NCBI RefSeq assembly: GCF_916700565.1
Contig: NZ_CAKAKO010000001.1
Location: forward strand, 496,001 to 560,000
DNA from: Xenophilus sp. Marseille-Q4582
GTDB taxonomy: Bacteria > Pseudomonadota > Gammaproteobacteria > Burkholderiales > Burkholderiaceae_C
Reading direction: 5' to 3'
Length of the DNA stretch: 64,000 nucleotides
The notes below the pieces were generated by a model, which searched no databases, was not told where the DNA came from, and saw only the letters and a list, made by a program, of their open reading frames with translations. The position numbers and the translations under genes were made by a program. Shown here piece after piece: positions 26,859-36,400 of the stretch (position 1 is the stretch's first letter; each line of letters starts with the position of its first letter).

Positions 26859-27211
26859 CGGATCTGCAGACTGGGCGAGCGGCAAAGCCGCAGGGCCCTG
26901 GGTTCGTGGGCAGTGCTGTCTGCTGGGCGGGCACGGCCCTGGGGTGGGCCGTCTTTACGGCCTGGCTGGTGCTCCGATGCGCGATCTGCGCGATCCTGGT
27001 GCTGGGCGAACCCGTGATCCGGGCGGTGCTGGTGCCGTTGGCGTTCCTGGGCTTCCTGGTGACGATGATCTTCGGGTTCCTGATCGGGGATCCACGTTTC
27101 CCGCGCTGGGGCATGCTAGCGTTTTCGGTAGGTGCGCTGGTGCTCTACTGGTGCTACCTGGGGTTCATGAGTCTTTTCATGTCGCTGCCTTCCCATGACC
27201 GCGAGCGTTGA
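26855..27211 (+). CDS. Small polytopic membrane protein of the par/kor operon
   Basis: Predicted 118 residues from ATG 26855, which overlaps the parB stop by 4 bp and has GGAGG upstream. Three or four hydrophobic segments are visible: CWAGTALGWAVFTAWLVLRC, AVLVPLAFLGFLVTMIFGFL and MLAFSVGALVLYWCYLGF. The family is not recognised. Its place between parB and the KorA-like gene, with overlaps on both sides, makes it a fixed member of this operon. Similar small membrane proteins occur in plasmid partition operons. Confidence 0.75.
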   Translation: MTDLQTGRAAKPQGPGFVGSAVCWAGTALGWAVFTAWLVLRCAICAILVLGEPVIRAVLVPLAFLGFLVTMIFGFLIGDPRFPRWGMLAFSVGALVLYWCYLGFMSLFMSLPSHDRER

Positions 27212-27482
27212 CGAGGCCGAGCTGCAGCGGATCGCCAAGCAACGGCGATTTGATCCGCGCACGCTGGAGATCGCGCGGCGGCTGTTCATCGAAGGCGATC
27301 GGCCCAAGCTGCTGGCAGCCGAGTACGGCCTCATCCTTCAGCGCATCTATGCAATCCGCAAGGCGGTGCTGGACCTGGCGCTGCCGGCGGGCGAGGCCGA
27401 AGTGACGCTGCGAGGGCCGGTCGAGGCCGTCGAGGCGGCGCAGCGGGCCTTCGAGCGGTACATGGAGCGGATGCAGGGCTGA
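27195..27482 (+). CDS. KorA/TrfB-type transcriptional repressor
   Basis: Predicted 95 residues, overlapping the preceding gene by 17 bp. The central FDPRTLEIARRLFIEGDRPK and LLAAEYGLILQRIYAIRKAV form a helix-turn-helix of the TrfB/KorA family, which in IncP and PromA plasmids represses replication, partition and transfer promoters. The C-terminal part (VTLRGPVEAVEAAQRAFERY) probably dimerises. It likely acts on the palindrome between the transfer block and parA, and so coordinates the two divergent units. Confidence 0.82.
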   Translation: MTASVDEAELQRIAKQRRFDPRTLEIARRLFIEGDRPKLLAAEYGLILQRIYAIRKAVLDLALPAGEAEVTLRGPVEAVEAAQRAFERYMERMQG

Positions 27483-28056
27483 GCGTTCCGTTCATCGCGG
27501 CTAAAGCGGCCGACCTACTCCAAACTGCGCTGGACAACAAGTTGCCGCGCCAGTGATTTCTCGCCCAACCGCTCCCATGAGGTTCTGCGGCGCGGCCTCA
27601 GTGACCTCGCTCAGACTGGCCGAGTTCAGATACGAAGCCGACGAATGGTACGCGCGCGGCCTGGGGCGAGCGGGTGCGCCGGCACGCAAAAAGCGCCGAG
27701 GCCGGCCGCTAGCCTGGTGGGGTCGCCGACGATCGGGTTCGTTGACACGCGGAAGCGACATGGGGGTTCGAGCCGTTTGCAACGGTGCTGGATATAACTA
27801 AAGCAGTCGCCTCGCGTTCGCTTTCGCCTCCGTCTCATGAAGGCGCCCCTGCTCCCCGGGGTCTTGATTGGGCCGCAGCCTGTCTTCGTTTGTCATCCGG
27901 TCGATGACTTGGACTCGCTCACAGTTTGAGCGAGTTCGACGCTAGCCTCGCGTGCTGGGCTATCTCGCTAGACCGTGCAATTCCCTCCCGACTCATCGTT
28001 ACAAACAGTTATAGTTGAAGTGGCTCAAATCCTGAGCGATCCCTTCATCGCGCCGA
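27483..28056. other. 574-bp non-coding stretch between the plasmid backbone and the defence array
   Basis: No convincing gene is seen. It holds a 9-bp perfect inverted repeat at 27913-27935 and AT-richer DNA just before the WYL gene (27990-28030, including a TATAGT box at 28010-28015 without a clear -35 element). The base composition changes here from the par/kor backbone to the cargo, which makes this stretch a likely junction. No inverted terminal repeats or tRNA gene were found. Confidence 0.6.
27913..27935. promoter_or_regulatory. Inverted repeat ACTCGCTCA-N5-TGAGCGAGT upstream of the WYL regulator
   Basis: This is a perfect 9-bp inverted repeat with a 5-base spacer, 122 bp before the WYL start codon. 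It has no T tract, so it is not a typical rho-independent terminator. It could be an operator for the WYL regulator or another dimeric protein. Confidence 0.4.
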
Positions 28057-29037
28057 ATGTCCAAGACCGCCCGCGTCTACAAGATTGAAATGCTGATCCG
28101 CAACCGCGGGCACGTCAGCTTCCAGACGCTGCTGGACGAACTCGAAGTCTCCCCGGCGACCCTGAAGCGCGACCTGGAATACCTGCGCGACCAGCTTGGC
28201 GCTCCGATCGAATACGACCGCTATGTCAACGGCTACCGAATTGCGTCAGAAACCCGCGGCCCCAAGCACGAGCTTCCGGGCCTGTGGTTCGACGAGCGTG
28301 AGCTGTACAGCCTGCTTATGGCGCACCAGTTGCTGAATGAGATCGACGACCAAGGCACACTCAGCCGTCACCTCCAGCCGCTGCTGGACCGCATCCACGA
28401 TATGCTCGGCACCACCGATAGTGAAGCCCAGGCCATCGTCAAGCGCGTCAAGATCATCAATGCAGCGCGCCGCCCCGTTCCCAGCAAACTCTTCGAGCTG
28501 GTCGGTGAAGCCCTGGTCAAGCGCCGACGCGTCCAAATGCGCTACCTCACCCGCGGCCGAGGTGAGGTCACCGAACGCAAAGTCTCGCCTCAGAGACTCG
28601 TCCACCACCGAAACACTTGGTACCTGGACGCCTGGTGCCACAAGAGTGACGGTCTGCGCCGCTTCGCCCTTGACGCCATCGAACATGTGCAGCTGTTGGA
28701 CGCCAGAGCCAAGGACGTGTCGGCCAAGACGCTGGAAGCCGAAATGGACGCCGGCTACGGCATCTACGCCGGAGGCAAGCGCTACTGGGCCACACTCAGT
28801 TTCGACGCCAGGGCCGCGGAGTGGGTCAGCCGCGAGGAGTGGCATCCGGAGCAGCGCAGCCGATGGACAGATGACGGTTGCTACGAGCTTCAAGTCCCCT
28901 TCGCGGACGAGACCGAGCTCGCGATGGACATCCTGCGCCACGGCGGCCATGTCGCGGTGATCGAGCCCGCGTCCCTCAGGAACCTCGTGAGGAGGCGCCA
29001 CGAGGATGCGCTCGTGCTCAACCGATTGCCAGCTTGA
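28057..29037 (+). CDS. HTH-WYL-WCX transcriptional regulator of the defence array
   Basis: Predicted 326 residues. A DeoR/HTH_11-type winged helix lies at 1-65 (IEMLIRNRGHVSFQTLLDEL, then SPATLKRDLEYLRDQLG). The WYL domain (about 140-225) includes RRRVQMRYLTRGRGEVTERK, VSPQRLVHHRNTWYLDAWCH and LRRFALDAIEHVQLL. The WCX C-terminus includes EEWHPEQRSRW and ELAMDILRHGGHVAVIEP. Such proteins repress or activate defence operons (for example BREX and CBASS neighbours) and are thought to sense nucleic-acid ligands. It precedes the helicase gene by 127 bp on the same strand and is the obvious candidate to control the array. Confidence 0.9.
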   Translation: MSKTARVYKIEMLIRNRGHVSFQTLLDELEVSPATLKRDLEYLRDQLGAPIEYDRYVNGYRIASETRGPKHELPGLWFDERELYSLLMAHQLLNEIDDQGTLSRHLQPLLDRIHDMLGTTDSEAQAIVKRVKIINAARRPVPSKLFELVGEALVKRRRVQMRYLTRGRGEVTERKVSPQRLVHHRNTWYLDAWCHKSDGLRRFALDAIEHVQLLDARAKDVSAKTLEAEMDAGYGIYAGGKRYWATLSFDARAAEWVSREEWHPEQRSRWTDDGCYELQVPFADETELAMDILRHGGHVAVIEPASLRNLVRRRHEDALVLNRLPA

Positions 29038-29164
29038 CCGGCCGACACAACAAGACCCAAGACAAACGAGGCAACGGACGGTGGTGGTAGTTCGGCACAG
29101 AGACGACTTACAACTCGAGCCAGCGAGCGCGCTGCGTGGGGGCGCACACGCTGAGCAGTCTTCC

Positions 29165-32100
29165 ATGCGTTTGCGTTTCGGTGCATCGGGCGATACCTCG
29201 CTCTACCTTAGTGCGCTCACGAGCCTGCTCTTCAGCGCAAGCACGAGGGTCGCCGCTACGCTGGCCACGGGCGCGGTGCGCGACGACCTCACCGCTGACG
29301 AGATCGCCGACCGCCTCGCACGCAACGCCATCAACGTGCTCCACTTTTATCTCCGCTTCGGCGAGCGAGCACTGCGTCTCGAGGCGGCTCGCTTGGCATC
29401 GGAGCCGAGCTATGTCGAATTGCGCGCTCCTTTCACTAGCCAGCCTGCCACCTCACACTTGTGGCTCCAGTCCGACGCCGACGCCGTGGCTCCCATCTCC
29501 GTGCTCGCGCTCCCGGTAACGAGCAAGGGACTTGCCACCGAGGCTTTGCACGCTCTTGTCGGCCTCGCGCTGCGGTGCGGCGGCTTCGAGGAGGCCGAGT
29601 TAGCCGGAAAGCATCCGGTTTCCTGGAGCAGGGCGAAGCTGAACGACGACGCCCAGCCGGTGTACGGCACGCTCCGCGACTCCCTTTGGAGCCCTTTCAC
29701 GCAAGCCGAGGGCGTGGTCGCCTTGTGGGTCACTGGCCTTCCGCCGTCGCCGAAGCCGCGTACGCCCGAGCCTGGCTGGTGGGAGCAGTACGACGTCCTC
29801 ACGCGCAGCCCGCGCGAGGCGTTGAATGAGCTGCACGCTCACCTCGCGGCGCACTTCGACATCCCCTTCACGTGGACCATCTTTGACAAGACCGCCGCGC
29901 CCGCGGGCACGTTCGTCGTGCAGCCCGAAGTGAGCGCCATCGCGCGGCTCGTGCCTGAAGCCGACCGCGTCGTCGTCGCCGTCGATCTCGAACGGCCCGC
30001 GTCGCTGGTCGCCGAGATGTTGCTCCACCTCTGCGCCCACCTCACCCTCGGCCATGTTCGTCCGGGCGATGGGTGGGGCCATTGGGACACGCAGGCCTCG
30101 TTCTCGCCGATGCCTCATCGCCAGTGGGACCGCGAAGCGCGTGCCTTCGTTGACGCCCACTTCGCCCGTCCTGTGCGCCGCGTCTCGTCGCTCGACGAGT
30201 GCAACCCGCGTGAGAAGGCGTGGCTCGTGTTGCTCGATCACATCGGGCGCATGGTTGGCCAGCAGCGCACGCTGCACGCCGCGACGGAGCGCTACCAGGA
30301 CGCCGCCTATCAGCGGCAGGCCGCGCAGCGCCTCGTCGCGCAACTCGAAGAGTACGGCGGCGCGATGCTCTGCGACGGCGTCGGTCTCGGGAAGACCTAC
30401 GTCGCCACCACCGTCGCCGTTCACTACGCGAACCAGTGGCGGGACCAGCTCGCCGACACGAAACGTTCAGCGACCGACGACCCGTTTCGCATCACCGTGC
30501 TCTCGCCCAACTCGGTGGTGAGCACCTGGCAGCGCGAGGCCATCGCGCCTCTCGCCGCGCACGGCGTCCCGCTCGCCACCATCCGCGTCATCTCTCACTC
30601 GAAGCTCTCGCGCATCGTGCCGTCGAGCGAAATCCTCACGCGCGCGCGCGCGCGCGCGGGCACGAGCGACATGGAGCACCTGCTCATGTCGGATCTTGTG
30701 GTCGTCGACGAGGCGCACAACTTCCGCTCCGTCGGCGCACGCCGCACTACGGTGCTGCGTGACCTCTTGCGCTTGCAGCCGCGCAAAGACCTGCGCCGCA
30801 AGGTGCTGCTGCTCACCGCGACCCCCGTGAACAACAGCCTCGAAGACCTCCGCCAGCAGGCAGCGCTGATGTTCGGCAAGCCGCTCTACTTCAACGACAA
30901 TCTCACGCCCGACAAGTACCGCACGCGCGTGTTCAAGGACGTCGAGGAGCGCGTGACGAAGGCCACCAAAGGCAAGGGTGCGACCGATGTCGCGGCGCTG
31001 CTCATTCACGGCGACGCGTCGGCGAAGTTCGCCTACGCCCCCGACTTCCGCGACGATGTGCAGTTCGGCGTGCAGGTGCCGCGCGTGGGCGACTACCTCA
31101 AGGAGCAGGAGAGGCGGCTCACCGCGCAGCAGGCTTCCGTGCGCGCCGCCATTCAGAGCGGCCAACCGCTCGCCGAGGCGCCCGCCCGCATAGCGGGCGA
31201 GCTGCTCGACCGCATCGTGGTTCAGCGCTCGCGCGCGCTCTGCAAACAGATCGAGCGAGAGCAGGGCTCGAACGCGCGGCTCCTGTTCCGGCCTGACGCG
31301 GCCACGCCCGAGAAGCTCGTCTATGAGGATGTCTACGACGACACCCGCGACGTGCTCGCGCGCTTCCTCCCACTCTTCGAGACCGAGGGCGAGCCTATCG
31401 ACAAGGACACGCCGCCGCTCTCGCTCAAAGTTTACATGTGGGCCGACGTCCGCGACGGCATCCGCGACGCGGGCGAAGTCTCGTCAGTCGTCGGACTGCA
31501 GCGGGTGCTGGTGCTCAAGCGCCTCGAGTCGTCGCCGGTCGCGTTCCTCATCACCTTGCTCCGGCTGCTCGCGTTGCACGCGCATCGGGTCAAGCAGCTC
31601 GGCGAGCTGTGCCGCGAGGTCGGCGACAAAAAGCGCGAGCAGGCGCTTGCCGTCGAGCTGGCGGACCTCGTCGACGCGGTGAGGCCCGCCGACCGTGACC
31701 GCATCGATGCTCTCCTCACGGCCGGCACCAAGTCGAAGACGCGCGCGAGCGACCTCCTCGAGCGGTGGAGCAAGGCGCACATGAGCGCGAAGGCGGCCGC
31801 CGACACCGACGACCCACTGCCGCCGCAGCTCGACCTCTTCAGCGCCGATGACGACGAGCATACGAGGGAGCGCAAGGAGCAGCTCGAGCGACTTTGGGGA
31901 CTGCGCGAGTACCTCACGCGCGATCTTGGCACGCTGCTGCGCGTGGCTCCTGGCCTCGCCGACATTATCTTTGGGCGCTTCGCGCAGAGCGACTGGCCGC
32001 AGCGCTTCATCAACGGCGGCCAGGAAGTCGACTGGCCGAAATCGGCGGCGTGGGCGATGCGCATCGTTACCGACGCCAAGCTGCAGCGCCTCGTGGCTCG

Positions 32101-33481
32101 CCTGCTGCGCGCACGCAGGGATGGCCAGAAGGCCATCGTCTTCTCCCAGTTCACCGACACGCTTGCCTATCTCGACTCGGTACTGCGCGCGGCGCCTGTG
32201 CTTGAGCGCAACGAGTGGAAGACTGTGCTTCGAGACCTGTCCACGGGCGCGGGGCACATCGTATCGAAGGAGGAGGTGCTGGACCTCATCGGGCGCAGTG
32301 CCGTCGTCAGCGGCGAGACCGAAGACCGCGACGCGGTCATCCACGCCTTCGCGCCGTTCTACCGGCTCGGCCCGTCACGCCCGCGCTTGCCCGGCGCATC
32401 TCCCTTCGAGCAGCAACAGCTCGACGCGCTGTGGACCAACGGTTGGACGCAGGCGCTCAAGCAGCCCACCGACATCCTCTTCGCCACCGACGTGCTCGCC
32501 GAGGGCGTGAACCTCCAGGATGCCGCGCTGCTTATCAACTTCGACGTCCACTGGAACCCGGTGCGGATGATCCAGCGCGCGGGCCGCATCGACCGCCGCC
32601 TGAACCACGCCATCGAAGAGGCCACGAGCTTCCCCGACCTCGAAGCGCTCGCGCGTGACCTCGGCGTTCAGCCGCCGCGCTACTGGTGGCACGAGCACAC
32701 TGGTGCCGCCCCCATCACCGTGAACCTGCTCCTGCCCGACGAGCTCGAGACCGAGTTGCAGCTCCGCGAGCGCATCGCCAACAAGACGCTCGCTATCGAC
32801 TTCACCCTCGGCCTCGAACAGGGCACCGGCGCCGAAGCCGACTGGATGGCCGAGTACCGCTACCAGGGTATCTCGGCGCTCAACGCCTGGCAGGGCGACC
32901 GCGCCATCGAGCAGATCGCGGGTTACCACCAGCGCCTGCGTCGAATGATGAGCGACTGCGGTATCGATCCCGCGTGGGTCAATGCATGGAACGGCTGGCT
33001 GCGTGAGGCTGGAGGGCACGAAGACGACCGCATCCTTGCGTGGGCGCAGCTAGGTCGTAAGGGTGGCGACGCGACCGAGTACACGCGGCAGCTTCAACCG
33101 CGCCTCGTCGATGGCGTTCCCCACTGGCTGTGGACCACGGCGAAGCCCGCCGACTCGCTGCTCAACTTCTGGCTCGCGCTCGACAGAAAGACCTTCCCGG
33201 CGGCGACGCGCGCCGGCCTCGCTTTCTCCGAAGACGCCTCGCGACCCATCGCAGCCGAAGACCTGCTCGCGGTCTCGCGCCGCCTCGTCGACGAGGACAC
33301 CGCACTCGAAGAGCTGGGCGACATGCGCCGCCCCCTCCTCCAAGGAGCCTCGGCCATCTCGGCGGGCTTCTTCGAGGCAGAGCCCGACCGACGCGCCATC
33401 GCCGTCAGTGGATTTCGACTCCTTCAGCTTCGTCGCATCGACGAGGCTGCGCCCGTGACATCGAGTGAGGCCGCATGCTGA
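29165..33481 (+). CDS. SNF2/HepA-type helicase, DrmD-like, with degenerate metallopeptidase-like N-terminus
   Basis: Predicted 1438 residues from ATG 29165. No strong ribosome-binding site marks this start, and upstream in-frame starts are possible. Helicase motifs: Walker A GVGLGKTYVATTVA (about 404), DEAH box VVVDEAHNFRSV (about 513), LLLTATPVNNS, and C-terminal ATDVLAEGVNLQ (about 1112) with MIQRAGRIDRRL. This is the SNF2/HepA type seen in DrmD of class 1 DISARM. The N-terminal 400 residues contain AEMLLHLCAHLTLGH (about 283), like the HExxH helix of ImmA/IrrE peptidases but with Leu for Glu. It overlaps the methylase gene by 7 bp. It probably translocates on DNA in antiphage defence, by analogy. 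Confidence 0.85.
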   Translation: MRLRFGASGDTSLYLSALTSLLFSASTRVAATLATGAVRDDLTADEIADRLARNAINVLHFYLRFGERALRLEAARLASEPSYVELRAPFTSQPATSHLWLQSDADAVAPISVLALPVTSKGLATEALHALVGLALRCGGFEEAELAGKHPVSWSRAKLNDDAQPVYGTLRDSLWSPFTQAEGVVALWVTGLPPSPKPRTPEPGWWEQYDVLTRSPREALNELHAHLAAHFDIPFTWTIFDKTAAPAGTFVVQPEVSAIARLVPEADRVVVAVDLERPASLVAEMLLHLCAHLTLGHVRPGDGWGHWDTQASFSPMPHRQWDREARAFVDAHFARPVRRVSSLDECNPREKAWLVLLDHIGRMVGQQRTLHAATERYQDAAYQRQAAQRLVAQLEEYGGAMLCDGVGLGKTYVATTVAVHYANQWRDQLADTKRSATDDPFRITVLSPNSVVSTWQREAIAPLAAHGVPLATIRVISHSKLSRIVPSSEILTRARARAGTSDMEHLLMSDLVVVDEAHNFRSVGARRTTVLRDLLRLQPRKDLRRKVLLLTATPVNNSLEDLRQQAALMFGKPLYFNDNLTPDKYRTRVFKDVEERVTKATKGKGATDVAALLIHGDASAKFAYAPDFRDDVQFGVQVPRVGDYLKEQERRLTAQQASVRAAIQSGQPLAEAPARIAGELLDRIVVQRSRALCKQIEREQGSNARLLFRPDAATPEKLVYEDVYDDTRDVLARFLPLFETEGEPIDKDTPPLSLKVYMWADVRDGIRDAGEVSSVVGLQRVLVLKRLESSPVAFLITLLRLLALHAHRVKQLGELCREVGDKKREQALAVELADLVDAVRPADRDRIDALLTAGTKSKTRASDLLERWSKAHMSAKAAADTDDPLPPQLDLFSADDDEHTRERKEQLERLWGLREYLTRDLGTLLRVAPGLADIIFGRFAQSDWPQRFINGGQEVDWPKSAAWAMRIVTDAKLQRLVARLLRARRDGQKAIVFSQFTDTLAYLDSVLRAAPVLERNEWKTVLRDLSTGAGHIVSKEEVLDLIGRSAVVSGETEDRDAVIHAFAPFYRLGPSRPRLPGASPFEQQQLDALWTNGWTQALKQPTDILFATDVLAEGVNLQDAALLINFDVHWNPVRMIQRAGRIDRRLNHAIEEATSFPDLEALARDLGVQPPRYWWHEHTGAAPITVNLLLPDELETELQLRERIANKTLAIDFTLGLEQGTGAEADWMAEYRYQGISALNAWQGDRAIEQIAGYHQRLRRMMSDCGIDPAWVNAWNGWLREAGGHEDDRILAWAQLGRKGGDATEYTRQLQPRLVDGVPHWLWTTAKPADSLLNFWLALDRKTFPAATRAGLAFSEDASRPIAAEDLLAVSRRLVDEDTALEELGDMRRPLLQGASAISAGFFEAEPDRRAIAVSGFRLLQLRRIDEAAPVTSSEAAC
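30639..30658 (+). repeat. (CG)10 dinucleotide tract inside the helicase gene
   Basis: Ten uninterrupted CG dinucleotides encode an Arg-Ala run between helicase motifs Ia and II. A slip of one unit would shift the frame. Alternating CG can also form Z-DNA. Confidence 0.8.
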
Positions 33482-36400
33482 GTAAAGAAGACTTCATCCG
33501 CCGCATCCTTGATGGCGCTGCCCCGACACCCAAGAAGGCGTCGAAGGCCGCGTCGTCGTCCGCCACCTTCAGCGCAGACGACGTGTTCGGCAGCGACGAC
33601 ACCACCCCGGCCTCGATTCCCCCGCCCGCTGACACGCGCTTCGCGCAGCTCCTGCTCGAGGAGGTCTTCGGCCACGGCGAGGCGCAGGACCGCGACGAGA
33701 TCGTGCTTGGCGACCAGCGCACCAGCCGCCTCGTCCCGAACAAAGGCCGCTACTGGCCAAAGACCAACGAGCGCCCGTTCCACATCGTGCTCTTCGAGCT
33801 CGACAAGAAGGGCCGCGAGCTGCTCGGAGACTCGTTCTTCAACAAGAACGACCTGCTCGAAGACGCGCTCCACCGCATCATCCAAGATGTCCTCGACGGC
33901 TTCGAGAAGAAGCGCACCGCCTCCGCGCGTCAGGGCGCGCAGACCGAGACCCTGTGCGTGATCTCGATCGTCGACGACCGCAACTCCAGCGCGGGTCGCC
34001 AGTTCGTTTGCTTCGGCACCAAGAGCACCACCACAGGGGCTCTTGAAGTTTTCACGCTTCGCGAGGAGGTGCGCGACTGGGATCGCCCGCTCGCCGAGGA
34101 GCACCTCGATCAGCTTTTCAGCCGCCACTTCGAGAAGCTCACGAGTGGCGCCAAGTGGCAGGACGCCTTCATCACTGGCGCTGAGCGCAAAAAGATCTCC
34201 GACCTGCTGGCGGTCTGCACCCAGCAGAGCCTGCTGGGCATCGCCGAAGAGGAGTTGCGCAAGAAGCTCCGGGATGTGCTCGACGAGATCGCGGGATCGT
34301 TTGGTATCAACAAGAAGGCGGCGATCGGGAATCGGCGTCTGGACATGGTCGAACTGCCGGTCAACCACGGCATCGGTGCAGGTCCCGTCGAGTCGCAGCG
34401 GGCAGGGTTCAAGAACCCGCTCCAGGGCGTACGCATTTACGACCGGAATGAACGCCTTCTCGGCTTCATCGTCTACGTTGCGTCGACGAAGGCGAAGGTC
34501 GAGCCGCTGCGCGAGGCACTGGCGACCAACAACCACTTCCACAACGTCCTCGTGATCTACCCCGACAGCGCCGAGCCAGAGCTGGAGCTGTGGCAGGGCG
34601 GCACGCCGCTGCGTGGGCGGCTCACGCGCGGCGCTCGTCGCACGGTGTTCGACGGCGAGGGCGGCGTCGTCCAGCTCCTCTCGCGCTTCTTCGTCGTCAG
34701 CAAGAGCGCCATCGAGAAGCCGAAGCAGCTCGCCACCGAGCTGGCGTGGCGCGCCCAGCATCTGAAGGCGCTGGCCGTCGAGGAGCTGGAGAAGGAGATC
34801 GCGGCGGGCAACGACAAGGGCCCGCTCAAAAAGCTGTTCGACACCTTCAACACGGCGCTCGCCACGCTCACCGTCGAGAAGTTCGCCGACGCCTACGCGC
34901 AGACGATCACCTACGGCATGTTGGCCGCGCGCTGGATCTCGAGCGACGACGAGAACAAGCCGCTCTTCACGCGCAAGAACTTGAAGGACCTGCTCCCCGA
35001 GACGAGCGCGTTCTTGAAGGACCTGTTCGACAAGCTGGTCAACAACTCCAACTTCGACAAGAACCTGACCTGGCTTCTCGACGACATCACCAGCTTGCTC
35101 GCGCGCACCTCGGTCAAAGAGGTGTTCCAGGACGAGAAGCGCGACCCGTCGATCCACTTCTACGAGGACTTCCTCGACGCCTACGACCCGCAGGTGCGCA
35201 AGGACCAGGGCGTCTACTACACGCCCGACGAGGTGGTCTCGTACATCGTGCGGACCGCGCACGCCTCGCTCCAGAATGACTTCGGTCTCCCGCTCGGTCT
35301 CGCCGACACGACGACGTGGGCCGCCTTCGCCAAGGCGAAGAAGCTGGCGGTGCCCGAGGGCGTCGACCCGAAGGCGCCCTTCGTCCAGGTGCTCGACCCG
35401 GCGCTCGGAACGGGCACCTTCCTCCTGCGCGTCATCGAGGTCATCCACGAGACGATGCAGGCCGAGTTCAAGAAGCAGGGGCTCGACGACGAGGCCGCGC
35501 GCAAGGCGTGGGTCAGCTACGTCCGCAAGGACCTCTTGCCGCGAATCAACGGCTTCGAGCTGATGATGGCGCCCTACATCGTGAGCCACCTGCGCCTCGG
35601 ACTCGCGCTGCAGGAGACCGGCTTCACGTTCACGAAGAACGATCGCCTACGTGTGTTCCTCACCAACTCCCTCGAGCCGCACACGGCAGCTCAGCTCTCA
35701 TTCATCGGAGAACACGTCGCGGAGGAGGCGAAGGAGGCAGAGCGTGCCAAGAAATCCATCCGCGTCACCGTCGTGGTGGGCAACCCGCCTTACGCCGGTC
35801 ACTCGCAGAACAACGGCGAATGGGCACGAGGCCTTGTCGAGCCGTACCGGAGTATCGACGGCAAGGCGCTACGCCTCGCTCAAGGGAAGTGGCTCCAGAA
35901 CGACTACGTGAAGTTCATCGCGTACGCAGAACGCAGACTTGCTGCGACTGGGTTCGGAGTCCTCGGGTTCATCACCGACCACAGCTACTTGGATGGCGAC
36001 ACGTTCCCGGGCCTGAGGCATCACCTCCTGACCACCTTTTCGAACGTGGACGTGCTGAACCTCCACGGGAATCTCGCCCGCCGCGAAGCTCCCCCCGATG
36101 GCGGGGCTGACGACAACGTTTTCAACATCATGCAAGGCGTTGCGATCTTGTGCGCGCGGCGCACGCCGGACGCTGCTGCCGACGGGTTGGCCACCTTCCG
36201 AACCGCTGACTTGTGGGGTGCGCGTGGACCGAAGCTGCAGCGGCTTCGCGCAGCCTCCGAGGACGTTGCGCCCATCGTCTGGCTCACCGACGTCCAGCAT
36301 GATGACCGTTTCCTCTTTCTCGCTACTCGTTCGGGCACGGATGCGAGTGTCGAGTTCGCGCAGTTTGATGCCATCGACGCGGTGTTCTCCCCCAATGGCA

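Noticed and set aside
27553-27801. 82-residue open frame after the KorA-like gene
   Set aside because: It has no ribosome-binding site, is Arg-rich, and has no recognisable fold. It lies in a compositional transition zone.
33424-35589. 721-residue open frame on the minus strand opposite the methylase gene
   Set aside because: Composition is typical of antisense frames in GC-rich genes, and the plus strand has recognisable motifs over the same stretch.
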